DNA of 64,000 nt from Apostichopus japonicus (Eukaryota > Echinodermata > Holothuroidea > Aspidochirotida > Stichopodidae): positions 14,886,269-14,950,268 of the forward strand of contig NC_092572.1 in assembly GCF_037975245.1 (NCBI RefSeq), in the 5' to 3' direction. The position numbers and the translations under genes are program-made. Position 1 is the first letter of the stretch, and every line of letters starts with the position of its first letter. Below, piece by piece: positions 25,001 to 38,775 of this stretch. The notes below the pieces were generated by a model that saw nothing but the letters and a program-made list of their open reading frames with translations, did not search any database and was not told the origin of the DNA.

Positions 25001-25740
25001 GTGCGCCGAGCCATCCCGCCACTGTATGGACTGAGATATTAGGTGGATTAACTAATACTTACAGCTCCCCGTCTAGGCACTTGCTGTAAAAGATCGGCAA
25101 AAGACGTCATCACCCGGGGTTCGAACCAGGGATGCAAAAGAGAGTCTCGATCATCAGCTCGTACAGTGCGCCGAGCCATCCCGCCACTGTATGGACTGAG
25201 ATATTAGGTGGATTAACTAATACTTACAGCTCCCCGTCTAGGCACTTGCTGTAAAAGATCGGCAAAAGACGTCATCACCCGGGGTTCGAACCAGGGATGC
25301 AAAAGAGAGTCTCGATCATCAGCTCGTACAGTGCGCCGAGCCATCCCGCCACTGTATGGACTGAGATATTAGGTGGATTAACTAATACTTACAGCTCCCC
25401 GTCTAGGCACTTGCTGTAAAAGATCGGCAAAAGACGTCATCACCCGGGGTTCGAACCAGGGATGCAAAAGAGAGTCTCGATCATCAGCTCGTACAGTGCG
25501 CCGAGCCATCCCGCCACTGTATGGACTGAGATATTAGGTGGATTAACTAATACTTACAGCTCCCCGTCTAGGCACTTGCTGTAAAAGATCGGCAAAAGAC
25601 GTCATCACCCGGGGTTCGAACCAGGGATGCAAAAGAGAGTCTCGATCATCAGCTCGTACAGTGCGCCGAGCCATCCCGCCACTGTATGGACTGAGATATT
25701 AGGTGGATTAACTAATACTTACAGCTCCCCGTCTAGGCAC
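13036..25740. repeat. Homogeneous CT158-159 block (units 80-156)
   Basis: Seventy-seven consecutive monomers appear identical except for one A-to-T change at 22056 (monomer position 111, unit 134). The CT type then persists to the end of the window. Such identity over 12.7 kb implies very recent amplification or strong ongoing homogenisation. Nothing else is visible in this stretch. Confidence 0.93.
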
Positions 25741-26895
25741 TTGCTGTAAAAGATCGGCAAGAGACGTCATCACCCGGGGTTCGAACCAGGGATGCAAAAG
25801 AGAGTCTCGATCATCAGCTCGTACAGTGCGCCGAGCCATCCCGCCACTGTATGGACTGAGATATTAGGTGGATTAACTAATACTTACAGCTCCCCGTCTA
25901 GGCACTTGCTGTAAAAGATCGGCAAGAGACGTCATCACCCGGGGTTCGAACCAGGGATGCAAAAGAGAGTCTCGATCATCAGCTCGTACAGTGCGCCGAG
26001 CCATCCCGCCACTGTATGGACTGAGATATTAGGTGGATTAACTAATACTTACAGCTCCCCGTCTAGGCACTTGCTGTAAAAGATCGGCAAGAGACGTCAT
26101 CACCCGGGGTTCGAACCAGGGATGCAAAAGAGAGTCTCGATCATCAGCTCGTACAGTGCGCCGAGCCATCCCGCCACTGTATGGACTGAGATATCAGGTG
26201 GATTAACTAATACTTACAGCTCCCCGTCTAGGCACTTGCTGTAAAAGATCGGCAAGAGACGTCATCACCCGGGGTTCGAACCAGGGATGCAAAAGAGAGT
26301 CTCGATCATCAGCTCGTACAGTGCGCCGAGCCATCCCGCCACTGTATGGACTGAGATATCAGGTGGATTAACTAATACTTACAGCTCCCCGTCTAGGCAC
26401 TTGCTGTAAAAGATCGGCAAAAGACGTCATCACCCGGGGTTCGAACCAGGGATGCAAAAGAGAGTCTCGATCATCAGCTCGTACAGTGCGCCGAGCCATC
26501 CCGCCACTGTATGGACTGAGATATCAGGTGGATTAACTAATACTTACAGCTCCCCGTCTAGGCACTTGCTGTAAAAGATCGGCAAAAGACGTCATCACCC
26601 GGGGTTCGAACCAGGGATGCAAAAGAGAGTCTCGATCATCAGCTCGTACAGTGCGCCGAGCCATCCCGCCACTGTATGGACTGAGATATCAGGTGGATTA
26701 ACTAATACTTACAGCTCCCCGTCTAGGCACTTGCTGTAAAAGATCGGCAAGAGACGTCATCACCCGGGGTTCGAACCAGGGATGCAAAAGAGAGTCTCGA
26801 TCATCAGCTCGTACAGTGCGCCGAGCCATCCCGCCACTGTATGGACTGAGATATCAGGTGGATTAACTAATACTTACAGCTCCCCGTCTAGGCAC
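25741..26895. repeat. Patch of G21 monomers (units 157-160 and 163)
   Basis: An A-to-G change at monomer position 21 (GGCAAGAGAC instead of GGCAAAAGAC) occurs at 25761, 25926, 26091, 26256 and 26751. Units 161 and 162 have the standard A. The patch straddles the left edge of the C125 block, which starts in unit 159, so units 159, 160 and 163 carry both changes. The change interrupts the T4 run next to the tRNA-like 3' end on the minus strand. Confidence 0.92.
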
Positions 26896-29800
26896 TTGCT
26901 GTAAAAGATCGGCAAAAGACGTCATCACCCGGGGTTCGAACCAGGGATGCAAAAGAGAGTCTCGATCATCAGCTCGTACAGTGCGCCGAGCCATCCCGCC
27001 ACTGTATGGACTGAGATATCAGGTGGATTAACTAATACTTACAGCTCCCCGTCTAGGCACTTGCTGTAAAAGATCGGCAAAAGACGTCATCACCCGGGGT
27101 TCGAACCAGGGATGCAAAAGAGAGTCTCGATCATCAGCTCGTACAGTGCGCCGAGCCATCCCGCCACTGTATGGACTGAGATATCAGGTGGATTAACTAA
27201 TACTTACAGCTCCCCGTCTAGGCACTTGCTGTAAAAGATCGGCAAAAGACGTCATCACCCGGGGTTCGAACCAGGGATGCAAAAGAGAGTCTCGATCATC
27301 AGCTCGTACAGTGCGCCGAGCCATCCCGCCACTGTATGGACTGAGATATCAGGTGGATTAACTAATACTTACAGCTCCCCGTCTAGGCACTTGCTGTAAA
27401 AGATCGGCAAAAGACGTCATCACCCGGGGTTCGAACCAGGGATGCAAAAGAGAGTCTCGATCATCAGCTCGTACAGTGCGCCGAGCCATCCCGCCACTGT
27501 ATGGACTGAGATATCAGGTGGATTAACTAATACTTACAGCTCCCCGTCTAGGCACTTGCTGTAAAAGATCGGCAAAAGACGTCATCACCCGGGGTTCGAA
27601 CCAGGGATGCAAAAGAGAGTCTCGATCATCAGCTCGTACAGTGCGCCGAGCCATCCCGCCACTGTATGGACTGAGATATCAGGTGGATTAACTAATACTT
27701 ACAGCTCCCCGTCTAGGCACTTGCTGTAAAAGATCGGCAAAAGACGTCATCACCCGGGGTTCGAACCAGGGATGCAAAAGAGAGTCTCGATCATCAGCTC
27801 GTACAGTGCGCCGAGCCATCCCGCCACTGTATGGACTGAGATATCAGGTGGATTAACTAATACTTACAGCTCCCCGTCTAGGCACTTGCTGTAAAAGATC
27901 GGCAAAAGACGTCATCACCCGGGGTTCGAACCAGGGATGCAAAAGAGAGTCTCGATCATCAGCTCGTACAGTGCGCCGAGCCATCCCGCCACTGTATGGA
28001 CTGAGATATCAGGTGGATTAACTAATACTTACAGCTCCCCGTCTAGGCACTTGCTGTAAAAGATCGGCAAAAGACGTCATCACCCGGGGTTCGAACCAGG
28101 GATGCAAAAGAGAGTCTCGATCATCAGCTCGTACAGTGCGCCGAGCCATCCCGCCACTGTATGGACTGAGATATCAGGTGGATTAACTAATACTTACAGC
28201 TCCCCGTCTAGGCACTTGCTGTAAAAGATCGGCAAAAGACGTCATCACCCGGGGTTCGAACCAGGGATGCAAAAGAGAGTCTCGATCATCAGCTCGTACA
28301 GTGCGCCGAGCCATCCCGCCACTGTATGGACTGAGATATCAGGTGGATTAACTAATACTTACAGCTCCCCGTCTAGGCACTTGCTGTAAAAGATCGGCAA
28401 AAGACGTCATCACCCGGGGTTCGAACCAGGGATGCAAAAGAGAGTCTCGATCATCAGCTCGTACAGTGCGCCGAGCCATCCCGCCACTGTATGGACTGAG
28501 ATATCAGGTGGATTAACTAATACTTACAGCTCCCCGTCTAGGCACTTGCTGTAAAAGATCGGCAAAAGACGTCATCACCCGGGGTTCGAACCAGGGATGC
28601 AAAAGAGAGTCTCGATCATCAGCTCGTACAGTGCGCCGAGCCATCCCGCCACTGTATGGACTGAGATATCAGGTGGATTAACTAATACTTACAGCTCCCC
28701 GTCTAGGCACTTGCTGTAAAAGATCGGCAAAAGACGTCATCACCCGGGGTTCGAACCAGGGATGCAAAAGAGAGTCTCGATCATCAGCTCGTACAGTGCG
28801 CCGAGCCATCCCGCCACTGTATGGACTGAGATATCAGGTGGATTAACTAATACTTACAGCTCCCCGTCTAGGCACTTGCTGTAAAAGATCGGCAAAAGAC
28901 GTCATCACCCGGGGTTCGAACCAGGGATGCAAAAGAGAGTCTCGATCATCAGCTCGTACAGTGCGCCGAGCCATCCCGCCACTGTATGGACTGAGATATC
29001 AGGTGGATTAACTAATACTTACAGCTCCCCGTCTAGGCACTTGCTGTAAAAGATCGGCAAAAGACGTCATCACCCGGGGTTCGAACCAGGGATGCAAAAG
29101 AGAGTCTCGATCATCAGCTCGTACAGTGCGCCGAGCCATCCCGCCACTGTATGGACTGAGATATCAGGTGGATTAACTAATACTTACAGCTCCCCGTCTA
29201 GGCACTTGCTGTAAAAGATCGGCAAAAGACGTCATCACCCGGGGTTCGAACCAGGGATGCAAAAGAGAGTCTCGATCATCAGCTCGTACAGTGCGCCGAG
29301 CCATCCCGCCACTGTATGGACTGAGATATCAGGTGGATTAACTAATACTTACAGCTCCCCGTCTAGGCACTTGCTGTAAAAGATCGGCAAAAGACGTCAT
29401 CACCCGGGGTTCGAACCAGGGATGCAAAAGAGAGTCTCGATCATCAGCTCGTACAGTGCGCCGAGCCATCCCGCCACTGTATGGACTGAGATATCAGGTG
29501 GATTAACTAATACTTACAGCTCCCCGTCTAGGCACTTGCTGTAAAAGATCGGCAAAAGACGTCATCACCCGGGGTTCGAACCAGGGATGCAAAAGAGAGT
29601 CTCGATCATCAGCTCGTACAGTGCGCCGAGCCATCCCGCCACTGTATGGACTGAGATATCAGGTGGATTAACTAATACTTACAGCTCCCCGTCTAGGCAC
29701 TTGCTGTAAAAGATCGGCAAAAGACGTCATCACCCGGGGTTCGAACCAGGGATGCAAAAGAGAGTCTCGATCATCAGCTCGTACAGTGCGCCGAGCCATC

Positions 29801-32800
29801 CCGCCACTGTATGGACTGAGATATCAGGTGGATTAACTAATACTTACAGCTCCCCGTCTAGGCACTTGCTGTAAAAGATCGGCAAAAGACGTCATCACCC
29901 GGGGTTCGAACCAGGGATGCAAAAGAGAGTCTCGATCATCAGCTCGTACAGTGCGCCGAGCCATCCCGCCACTGTATGGACTGAGATATCAGGTGGATTA
30001 ACTAATACTTACAGCTCCCCGTCTAGGCACTTGCTGTAAAAGATCGGCAAAAGACGTCATCACCCGGGGTTCGAACCAGGGATGCAAAAGAGAGTCTCGA
30101 TCATCAGCTCGTACAGTGCGCCGAGCCATCCCGCCACTGTATGGACTGAGATATCAGGTGGATTAACTAATACTTACAGCTCCCCGTCTAGGCACTTGCT
30201 GTAAAAGATCGGCAAAAGACGTCATCACCCGGGGTTCGAACCAGGGATGCAAAAGAGAGTCTCGATCATCAGCTCGTACAGTGCGCCGAGCCATCCCGCC
30301 ACTGTATGGACTGAGATATCAGGTGGATTAACTAATACTTACAGCTCCCCGTCTAGGCACTTGCTGTAAAAGATCGGCAAAAGACGTCATCACCCGGGGT
30401 TCGAACCAGGGATGCAAAAGAGAGTCTCGATCATCAGCTCGTACAGTGCGCCGAGCCATCCCGCCACTGTATGGACTGAGATATCAGGTGGATTAACTAA
30501 TACTTACAGCTCCCCGTCTAGGCACTTGCTGTAAAAGATCGGCAAAAGACGTCATCACCCGGGGTTCGAACCAGGGATGCAAAAGAGAGTCTCGATCATC
30601 AGCTCGTACAGTGCGCCGAGCCATCCCGCCACTGTATGGACTGAGATATCAGGTGGATTAACTAATACTTACAGCTCCCCGTCTAGGCACTTGCTGTAAA
30701 AGATCGGCAAAAGACGTCATCACCCGGGGTTCGAACCAGGGATGCAAAAGAGAGTCTCGATCATCAGCTCGTACAGTGCGCCGAGCCATCCCGCCACTGT
30801 ATGGACTGAGATATCAGGTGGATTAACTAATACTTACAGCTCCCCGTCTAGGCACTTGCTGTAAAAGATCGGCAAAAGACGTCATCACCCGGGGTTCGAA
30901 CCAGGGATGCAAAAGAGAGTCTCGATCATCAGCTCGTACAGTGCGCCGAGCCATCCCGCCACTGTATGGACTGAGATATCAGGTGGATTAACTAATACTT
31001 ACAGCTCCCCGTCTAGGCACTTGCTGTAAAAGATCGGCAAAAGACGTCATCACCCGGGGTTCGAACCAGGGATGCAAAAGAGAGTCTCGATCATCAGCTC
31101 GTACAGTGCGCCGAGCCATCCCGCCACTGTATGGACTGAGATATCAGGTGGATTAACTAATACTTACAGCTCCCCGTCTAGGCACTTGCTGTAAAAGATC
31201 GGCAAAAGACGTCATCACCCGGGGTTCGAACCAGGGATGCAAAAGAGAGTCTCGATCATCAGCTCGTACAGTGCGCCGAGCCATCCCGCCACTGTATGGA
31301 CTGAGATATCAGGTGGATTAACTAATACTTACAGCTCCCCGTCTAGGCACTTGCTGTAAAAGATCGGCAAAAGACGTCATCACCCGGGGTTCGAACCAGG
31401 GATGCAAAAGAGAGTCTCGATCATCAGCTCGTACAGTGCGCCGAGCCATCCCGCCACTGTATGGACTGAGATATCAGGTGGATTAACTAATACTTACAGC
31501 TCCCCGTCTAGGCACTTGCTGTAAAAGATCGGCAAAAGACGTCATCACCCGGGGTTCGAACCAGGGATGCAAAAGAGAGTCTCGATCATCAGCTCGTACA
31601 GTGCGCCGAGCCATCCCGCCACTGTATGGACTGAGATATCAGGTGGATTAACTAATACTTACAGCTCCCCGTCTAGGCACTTGCTGTAAAAGATCGGCAA
31701 AAGACGTCATCACCCGGGGTTCGAACCAGGGATGCAAAAGAGAGTCTCGATCATCAGCTCGTACAGTGCGCCGAGCCATCCCGCCACTGTATGGACTGAG
31801 ATATCAGGTGGATTAACTAATACTTACAGCTCCCCGTCTAGGCACTTGCTGTAAAAGATCGGCAAAAGACGTCATCACCCGGGGTTCGAACCAGGGATGC
31901 AAAAGAGAGTCTCGATCATCAGCTCGTACAGTGCGCCGAGCCATCCCGCCACTGTATGGACTGAGATATCAGGTGGATTAACTAATACTTACAGCTCCCC
32001 GTCTAGGCACTTGCTGTAAAAGATCGGCAAAAGACGTCATCACCCGGGGTTCGAACCAGGGATGCAAAAGAGAGTCTCGATCATCAGCTCGTACAGTGCG
32101 CCGAGCCATCCCGCCACTGTATGGACTGAGATATCAGGTGGATTAACTAATACTTACAGCTCCCCGTCTAGGCACTTGCTGTAAAAGATCGGCAAAAGAC
32201 GTCATCACCCGGGGTTCGAACCAGGGATGCAAAAGAGAGTCTCGATCATCAGCTCGTACAGTGCGCCGAGCCATCCCGCCACTGTATGGACTGAGATATC
32301 AGGTGGATTAACTAATACTTACAGCTCCCCGTCTAGGCACTTGCTGTAAAAGATCGGCAAAAGACGTCATCACCCGGGGTTCGAACCAGGGATGCAAAAG
32401 AGAGTCTCGATCATCAGCTCGTACAGTGCGCCGAGCCATCCCGCCACTGTATGGACTGAGATATCAGGTGGATTAACTAATACTTACAGCTCCCCGTCTA
32501 GGCACTTGCTGTAAAAGATCGGCAAAAGACGTCATCACCCGGGGTTCGAACCAGGGATGCAAAAGAGAGTCTCGATCATCAGCTCGTACAGTGCGCCGAG
32601 CCATCCCGCCACTGTATGGACTGAGATATCAGGTGGATTAACTAATACTTACAGCTCCCCGTCTAGGCACTTGCTGTAAAAGATCGGCAAAAGACGTCAT
32701 CACCCGGGGTTCGAACCAGGGATGCAAAAGAGAGTCTCGATCATCAGCTCGTACAGTGCGCCGAGCCATCCCGCCACTGTATGGACTGAGATATCAGGTG

Positions 32801-33990
32801 GATTAACTAATACTTACAGCTCCCCGTCTAGGCACTTGCTGTAAAAGATCGGCAAAAGACGTCATCACCCGGGGTTCGAACCAGGGATGCAAAAGAGAGT
32901 CTCGATCATCAGCTCGTACAGTGCGCCGAGCCATCCCGCCACTGTATGGACTGAGATATCAGGTGGATTAACTAATACTTACAGCTCCCCGTCTAGGCAC
33001 TTGCTGTAAAAGATCGGCAAAAGACGTCATCACCCGGGGTTCGAACCAGGGATGCAAAAGAGAGTCTCGATCATCAGCTCGTACAGTGCGCCGAGCCATC
33101 CCGCCACTGTATGGACTGAGATATCAGGTGGATTAACTAATACTTACAGCTCCCCGTCTAGGCACTTGCTGTAAAAGATCGGCAAAAGACGTCATCACCC
33201 GGGGTTCGAACCAGGGATGCAAAAGAGAGTCTCGATCATCAGCTCGTACAGTGCGCCGAGCCATCCCGCCACTGTATGGACTGAGATATCAGGTGGATTA
33301 ACTAATACTTACAGCTCCCCGTCTAGGCACTTGCTGTAAAAGATCGGCAAAAGACGTCATCACCCGGGGTTCGAACCAGGGATGCAAAAGAGAGTCTCGA
33401 TCATCAGCTCGTACAGTGCGCCGAGCCATCCCGCCACTGTATGGACTGAGATATCAGGTGGATTAACTAATACTTACAGCTCCCCGTCTAGGCACTTGCT
33501 GTAAAAGATCGGCAAAAGACGTCATCACCCGGGGTTCGAACCAGGGATGCAAAAGAGAGTCTCGATCATCAGCTCGTACAGTGCGCCGAGCCATCCCGCC
33601 ACTGTATGGACTGAGATATCAGGTGGATTAACTAATACTTACAGCTCCCCGTCTAGGCACTTGCTGTAAAAGATCGGCAAAAGACGTCATCACCCGGGGT
33701 TCGAACCAGGGATGCAAAAGAGAGTCTCGATCATCAGCTCGTACAGTGCGCCGAGCCATCCCGCCACTGTATGGACTGAGATATCAGGTGGATTAACTAA
33801 TACTTACAGCTCCCCGTCTAGGCACTTGCTGTAAAAGATCGGCAAAAGACGTCATCACCCGGGGTTCGAACCAGGGATGCAAAAGAGAGTCTCGATCATC
33901 AGCTCGTACAGTGCGCCGAGCCATCCCGCCACTGTATGGACTGAGATATCAGGTGGATTAACTAATACTTACAGCTCCCCGTCTAGGCAC
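26071..33990. repeat. C125 variant block (units 159-206, 48 monomers)
   Basis: Forty-eight consecutive monomers read ATATCAGG instead of ATATTAGG (T to C at monomer position 125, first at 26195). Apart from G21 in three units near the left edge I see no other variation. The block ends sharply: unit 207 returns to T125 and carries a private A-to-G change at 34111 (position 121). The change also removes a TAG stop from one plus-strand frame, but a TAA follows four codons on, so no coding meaning is suggested. Confidence 0.93.
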
Positions 33991-36900
33991 TTGCTGTAAA
34001 AGATCGGCAAAAGACGTCATCACCCGGGGTTCGAACCAGGGATGCAAAAGAGAGTCTCGATCATCAGCTCGTACAGTGCGCCGAGCCATCCCGCCACTGT
34101 ATGGACTGAGGTATTAGGTGGATTAACTAATACTTACAGCTCCCCGTCTAGGCACTTGCTGTAAAAGATCGGCAAAAGACGTCATCACCCGGGGTTCGAA
34201 CCAGGGATGCAAAAGAGAGTCTCGATCATCAGCTCGTACAGTGCGCCGAGCCATCCCGCCACTGTATGGACTGAGATATTAGGTGGATTAACTAATACTT
34301 ACAGCTCCCCGTCTAGGCACTTGCTGTAAAAGATCGGCAAAAGACGTCATCACCCGGGGTTCGAACCAGGGATGCAAAAGAGAGTCTCGATCATCAGCTC
34401 GTACAGTGCGCCGAGCCATCCCGCCACTGTATGGACTGAGATATTAGGTGGATTAACTAATACTTACAGCTCCCCGTCTAGGCACTTGCTGTAAAAGATC
34501 GGCAAAAGACGTCATCACCCGGGGTTCGAACCAGGGATGCAAAAGAGAGTCTCGATCATCAGCTCGTACAGTGCGCCGAGCCATCCCGCCACTGTATGGA
34601 CTGAGATATTAGGTGGATTAACTAATACTTACAGCTCCCCGTCTAGGCACTTGCTGTAAAAGATCGGCAAAAGACGTCATCACCCGGGGTTCGAACCAGG
34701 GATGCAAAAGAGAGTCTCGATCATCAGCTCGTACAGTGCGCCGAGCCATCCCGCCACTGTATGGACTGAGATATTAGGTGGATTAACTAATACTTACAGC
34801 TCCCCGTCTAGGCACTTGCTGTAAAAGATCGGCAAAAGACGTCATCACCCGGGGTTCGAACCAGGGATGCAAAAGAGAGTCTCGATCATCAGCTCGTACA
34901 GTGCGCCGAGCCATCCCGCCACTGTATGGACTGAGATATTAGGTGGATTAACTAATACTTACAGCTCCCCGTCTAGGCACTTGCTGTAAAAGATCGGCAA
35001 AAGACGTCATCACCCGGGGTTCGAACCAGGGATGCAAAAGAGAGTCTCGATCATCAGCTCGTACAGTGCGCCGAGCCATCCCGCCACTGTATGGACTGAG
35101 ATATTAGGTGGATTAACTAATACTTACAGCTCCCCGTCTAGGCACTTGCTGTAAAAGATCGGCAAAAGACGTCATCACCCGGGGTTCGAACCAGGGATGC
35201 AAAAGAGAGTCTCGATCATCAGCTCGTACAGTGCGCCGAGCCATCCCGCCACTGTATGGACTGAGATATTAGGTGGATTAACTAATACTTACAGCTCCCC
35301 GTCTAGGCACTTGCTGTAAAAGATCGGCAAAAGACGTCATCACCCGGGGTTCGAACCAGGGATGCAAAAGAGAGTCTCGATCATCAGCTCGTACAGTGCG
35401 CCGAGCCATCCCGCCACTGTATGGACTGAGATATTAGGTGGATTAACTAATACTTACAGCTCCCCGTCTAGGCACTTGCTGTAAAAGATCGGCAAAAGAC
35501 GTCATCACCCGGGGTTCGAACCAGGGATGCAAAAGAGAGTCTCGATCATCAGCTCGTACAGTGCGCCGAGCCATCCCGCCACTGTATGGACTGAGATATT
35601 AGGTGGATTAACTAATACTTACAGCTCCCCGTCTAGGCACTTGCTGTAAAAGATCGGCAAAAGACGTCATCACCCGGGGTTCGAACCAGGGATGCAAAAG
35701 AGAGTCTCGATCATCAGCTCGTACAGTGCGCCGAGCCATCCCGCCACTGTATGGACTGAGATATTAGGTGGATTAACTAATACTTACAGCTCCCCGTCTA
35801 GGCACTTGCTGTAAAAGATCGGCAAAAGACGTCATCACCCGGGGTTCGAACCAGGGATGCAAAAGAGAGTCTCGATCATCAGCTCGTACAGTGCGCCGAG
35901 CCATCCCGCCACTGTATGGACTGAGATATTAGGTGGATTAACTAATACTTACAGCTCCCCGTCTAGGCACTTGCTGTAAAAGATCGGCAAAAGACGTCAT
36001 CACCCGGGGTTCGAACCAGGGATGCAAAAGAGAGTCTCGATCATCAGCTCGTACAGTGCGCCGAGCCATCCCGCCACTGTATGGACTGAGATATTAGGTG
36101 GATTAACTAATACTTACAGCTCCCCGTCTAGGCACTTGCTGTAAAAGATCGGCAAAAGACGTCATCACCCGGGGTTCGAACCAGGGATGCAAAAGAGAGT
36201 CTCGATCATCAGCTCGTACAGTGCGCCGAGCCATCCCGCCACTGTATGGACTGAGATATCAGGTGGATTAACTAATACTTACAGCTCCCCGTCTAGGCAC
36301 TTGCTGTAAAAGATCGGCAAAAGACGTCATCACCCGGGGTTCGAACCAGGGATGCAAAAGAGAGTCTCGATCATCAGCTCGTACAGTGCGCCGAGCCATC
36401 CCGCCACTGTATGGACTGAGATATCAGGTGGATTAACTAATACTTACAGCTCCCCGTCTAGGCACTTGCTGTAAAAGATCGGCAAAAGACGTCATCACCC
36501 GGGGTTCGAACCAGGGATGCAAAAGAGAGTCTCGATCATCAGCTCGTACAGTGCGCCGAGCCATCCCGCCACTGTATGGACTGAGATATTAGGTGGATTA
36601 ACTAATACTTACAGCTCCCCGTCTAGGCACTTGCTGTAAAAGATCGGCAAAAGACGTCATCACCCGGGGTTCGAACCAGGGATGCAAAAGAGAGTCTCGA
36701 TCATCAGCTCGTACAGTGCGCCGAGCCATCCCGCCACTGTATGGACTGAGATATTAGGTGGATTAACTAATACTTACAGCTCCCCGTCTAGGCACTTGCT
36801 GTAAAAGATCGGCAAAAGACGTCATCACCCGGGGTTCGAACCAGGGATGCAAAAGAGAGTCTCGATCATCAGCTCGTACAGTGCGCCGAGCCATCCCGCC

Positions 36901-38775
36901 ACTGTATGGACTGAGATATTAGGTGGATTAACTAATACTTACAGCTCCCCGTCTAGGCACTTGCTGTAAAAGATCGGCAAAAGACGTCATCACCCGGGGT
37001 TCGAACCAGGGATGCAAAAGAGAGTCTCGATCATCAGCTCGTACAGTGCGCCGAGCCATCCCGCCACTGTATGGACTGAGATATTAGGTGGATTAACTAA
37101 TACTTACAGCTCCCCGTCTAGGCACTTGCTGTAAAAGATCGGCAAAAGACGTCATCACCCGGGGTTCGAACCAGGGATGCAAAAGAGAGTCTCGATCATC
37201 AGCTCGTACAGTGCGCCGAGCCATCCCGCCACTGTATGGACTGAGATATTAGGTGGATTAACTAATACTTACAGCTCCCCGTCTAGGCACTTGCTGTAAA
37301 AGATCGGCAAAAGACGTCATCACCCGGGGTTCGAACCAGGGATGCAAAAGAGAGTCTCGATCATCAGCTCGTACAGTGCGCCGAGCCATCCCGCCACTGT
37401 ATGGACTGAGATATTAGGTGGATTAACTAATACTTACAGCTCCCCGTCTAGGCACTTGCTGTAAAAGATCGGCAAAAGACGTCATCACCCGGGGTTCGAA
37501 CCAGGGATGCAAAAGAGAGTCTCGATCATCAGCTCGTACAGTGCGCCGAGCCATCCCGCCACTGTATGGACTGAGATATTAGGTGGATTAACTAATACTT
37601 ACAGCTCCCCGTCTAGGCACTTGCTGTAAAAGATCGGCAAAAGACGTCATCACCCGGGGTTCGAACCAGGGATGCAAAAGAGAGTCTCGATCATCAGCTC
37701 GTACAGTGCGCCGAGCCATCCCGCCACTGTATGGACTGAGATATTAGGTGGATTAACTAATACTTACAGCTCCCCGTCTAGGCACTTGCTGTAAAAGATC
37801 GGCAAAAGACGTCATCACCCGGGGTTCGAACCAGGGATGCAAAAGAGAGTCTCGATCATCAGCTCGTACAGTGCGCCGAGCCATCCCGCCACTGTATGGA
37901 CTGAGATATTAGGTGGATTAACTAATACTTACAGCTCCCCGTCTAGGCACTTGCTGTAAAAGATCGGCAAAAGACGTCATCACCCGGGGTTCGAACCAGG
38001 GATGCAAAAGAGAGTCTCGATCATCAGCTCGTACAGTGCGCCGAGCCATCCCGCCACTGTATGGACTGAGATATTAGGTGGATTAACTAATACTTACAGC
38101 TCCCCGTCTAGGCACTTGCTGTAAAAGATCGGCAAAAGACGTCATCACCCGGGGTTCGAACCAGGGATGCAAAAGAGAGTCTCGATCATCAGCTCGTACA
38201 GTGCGCCGAGCCATCCCGCCACTGTATGGACTGAGATATTAGGTGGATTAACTAATACTTACAGCTCCCCGTCTAGGCACTTGCTGTAAAAGATCGGCAA
38301 AAGACGTCATCACCCGGGGTTCGAACCAGGGATGCAAAAGAGAGTCTCGATCATCAGCTCGTACAGTGCGCCGAGCCATCCCGCCACTGTATGGACTGAG
38401 ATATTAGGTGGATTAACTAATACTTACAGCTCCCCGTCTAGGCACTTGCTGTAAAAGATCGGCAAAAGACGTCATCACCCGGGGTTCGAACCAGGGATGC
38501 AAAAGAGAGTCTCGATCATCAGCTCGTACAGTGCGCCGAGCCATCCCGCCACTGTATGGACTGAGATATTAGGTGGATTAACTAATACTTACAGCTCCCC
38601 GTCTAGGCACTTGCTGTAAAAGATCGGCAAAAGACGTCATCACCCGGGGTTCGAACCAGGGATGCAAAAGAGAGTCTCGATCATCAGCTCGTACAGTGCG
38701 CCGAGCCATCCCGCCACTGTATGGACTGAGATATTAGGTGGATTAACTAATACTTACAGCTCCCCGTCTAGGCAC
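33991..38775. repeat. Standard CT monomers between variant blocks (units 207-235)
   Basis: Twenty-nine monomers have the standard T125 and T82 sequence, except the private G121 in unit 207 (34111) and two C125 units, 220 and 221 (listed separately). They match the 13-25 kb block, so the standard form continues on both sides of the C125 block. Confidence 0.92.
36136..36465. repeat. Isolated pair of C125 monomers (units 220-221)
   Basis: Two adjacent monomers carry C125 (36260 and 36425), about 2.1 kb to the right of the main C125 block and with standard units on both sides. This suggests transfer of a two-monomer tract by gene conversion, or survival of a remnant after unequal exchange. Confidence 0.92.
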
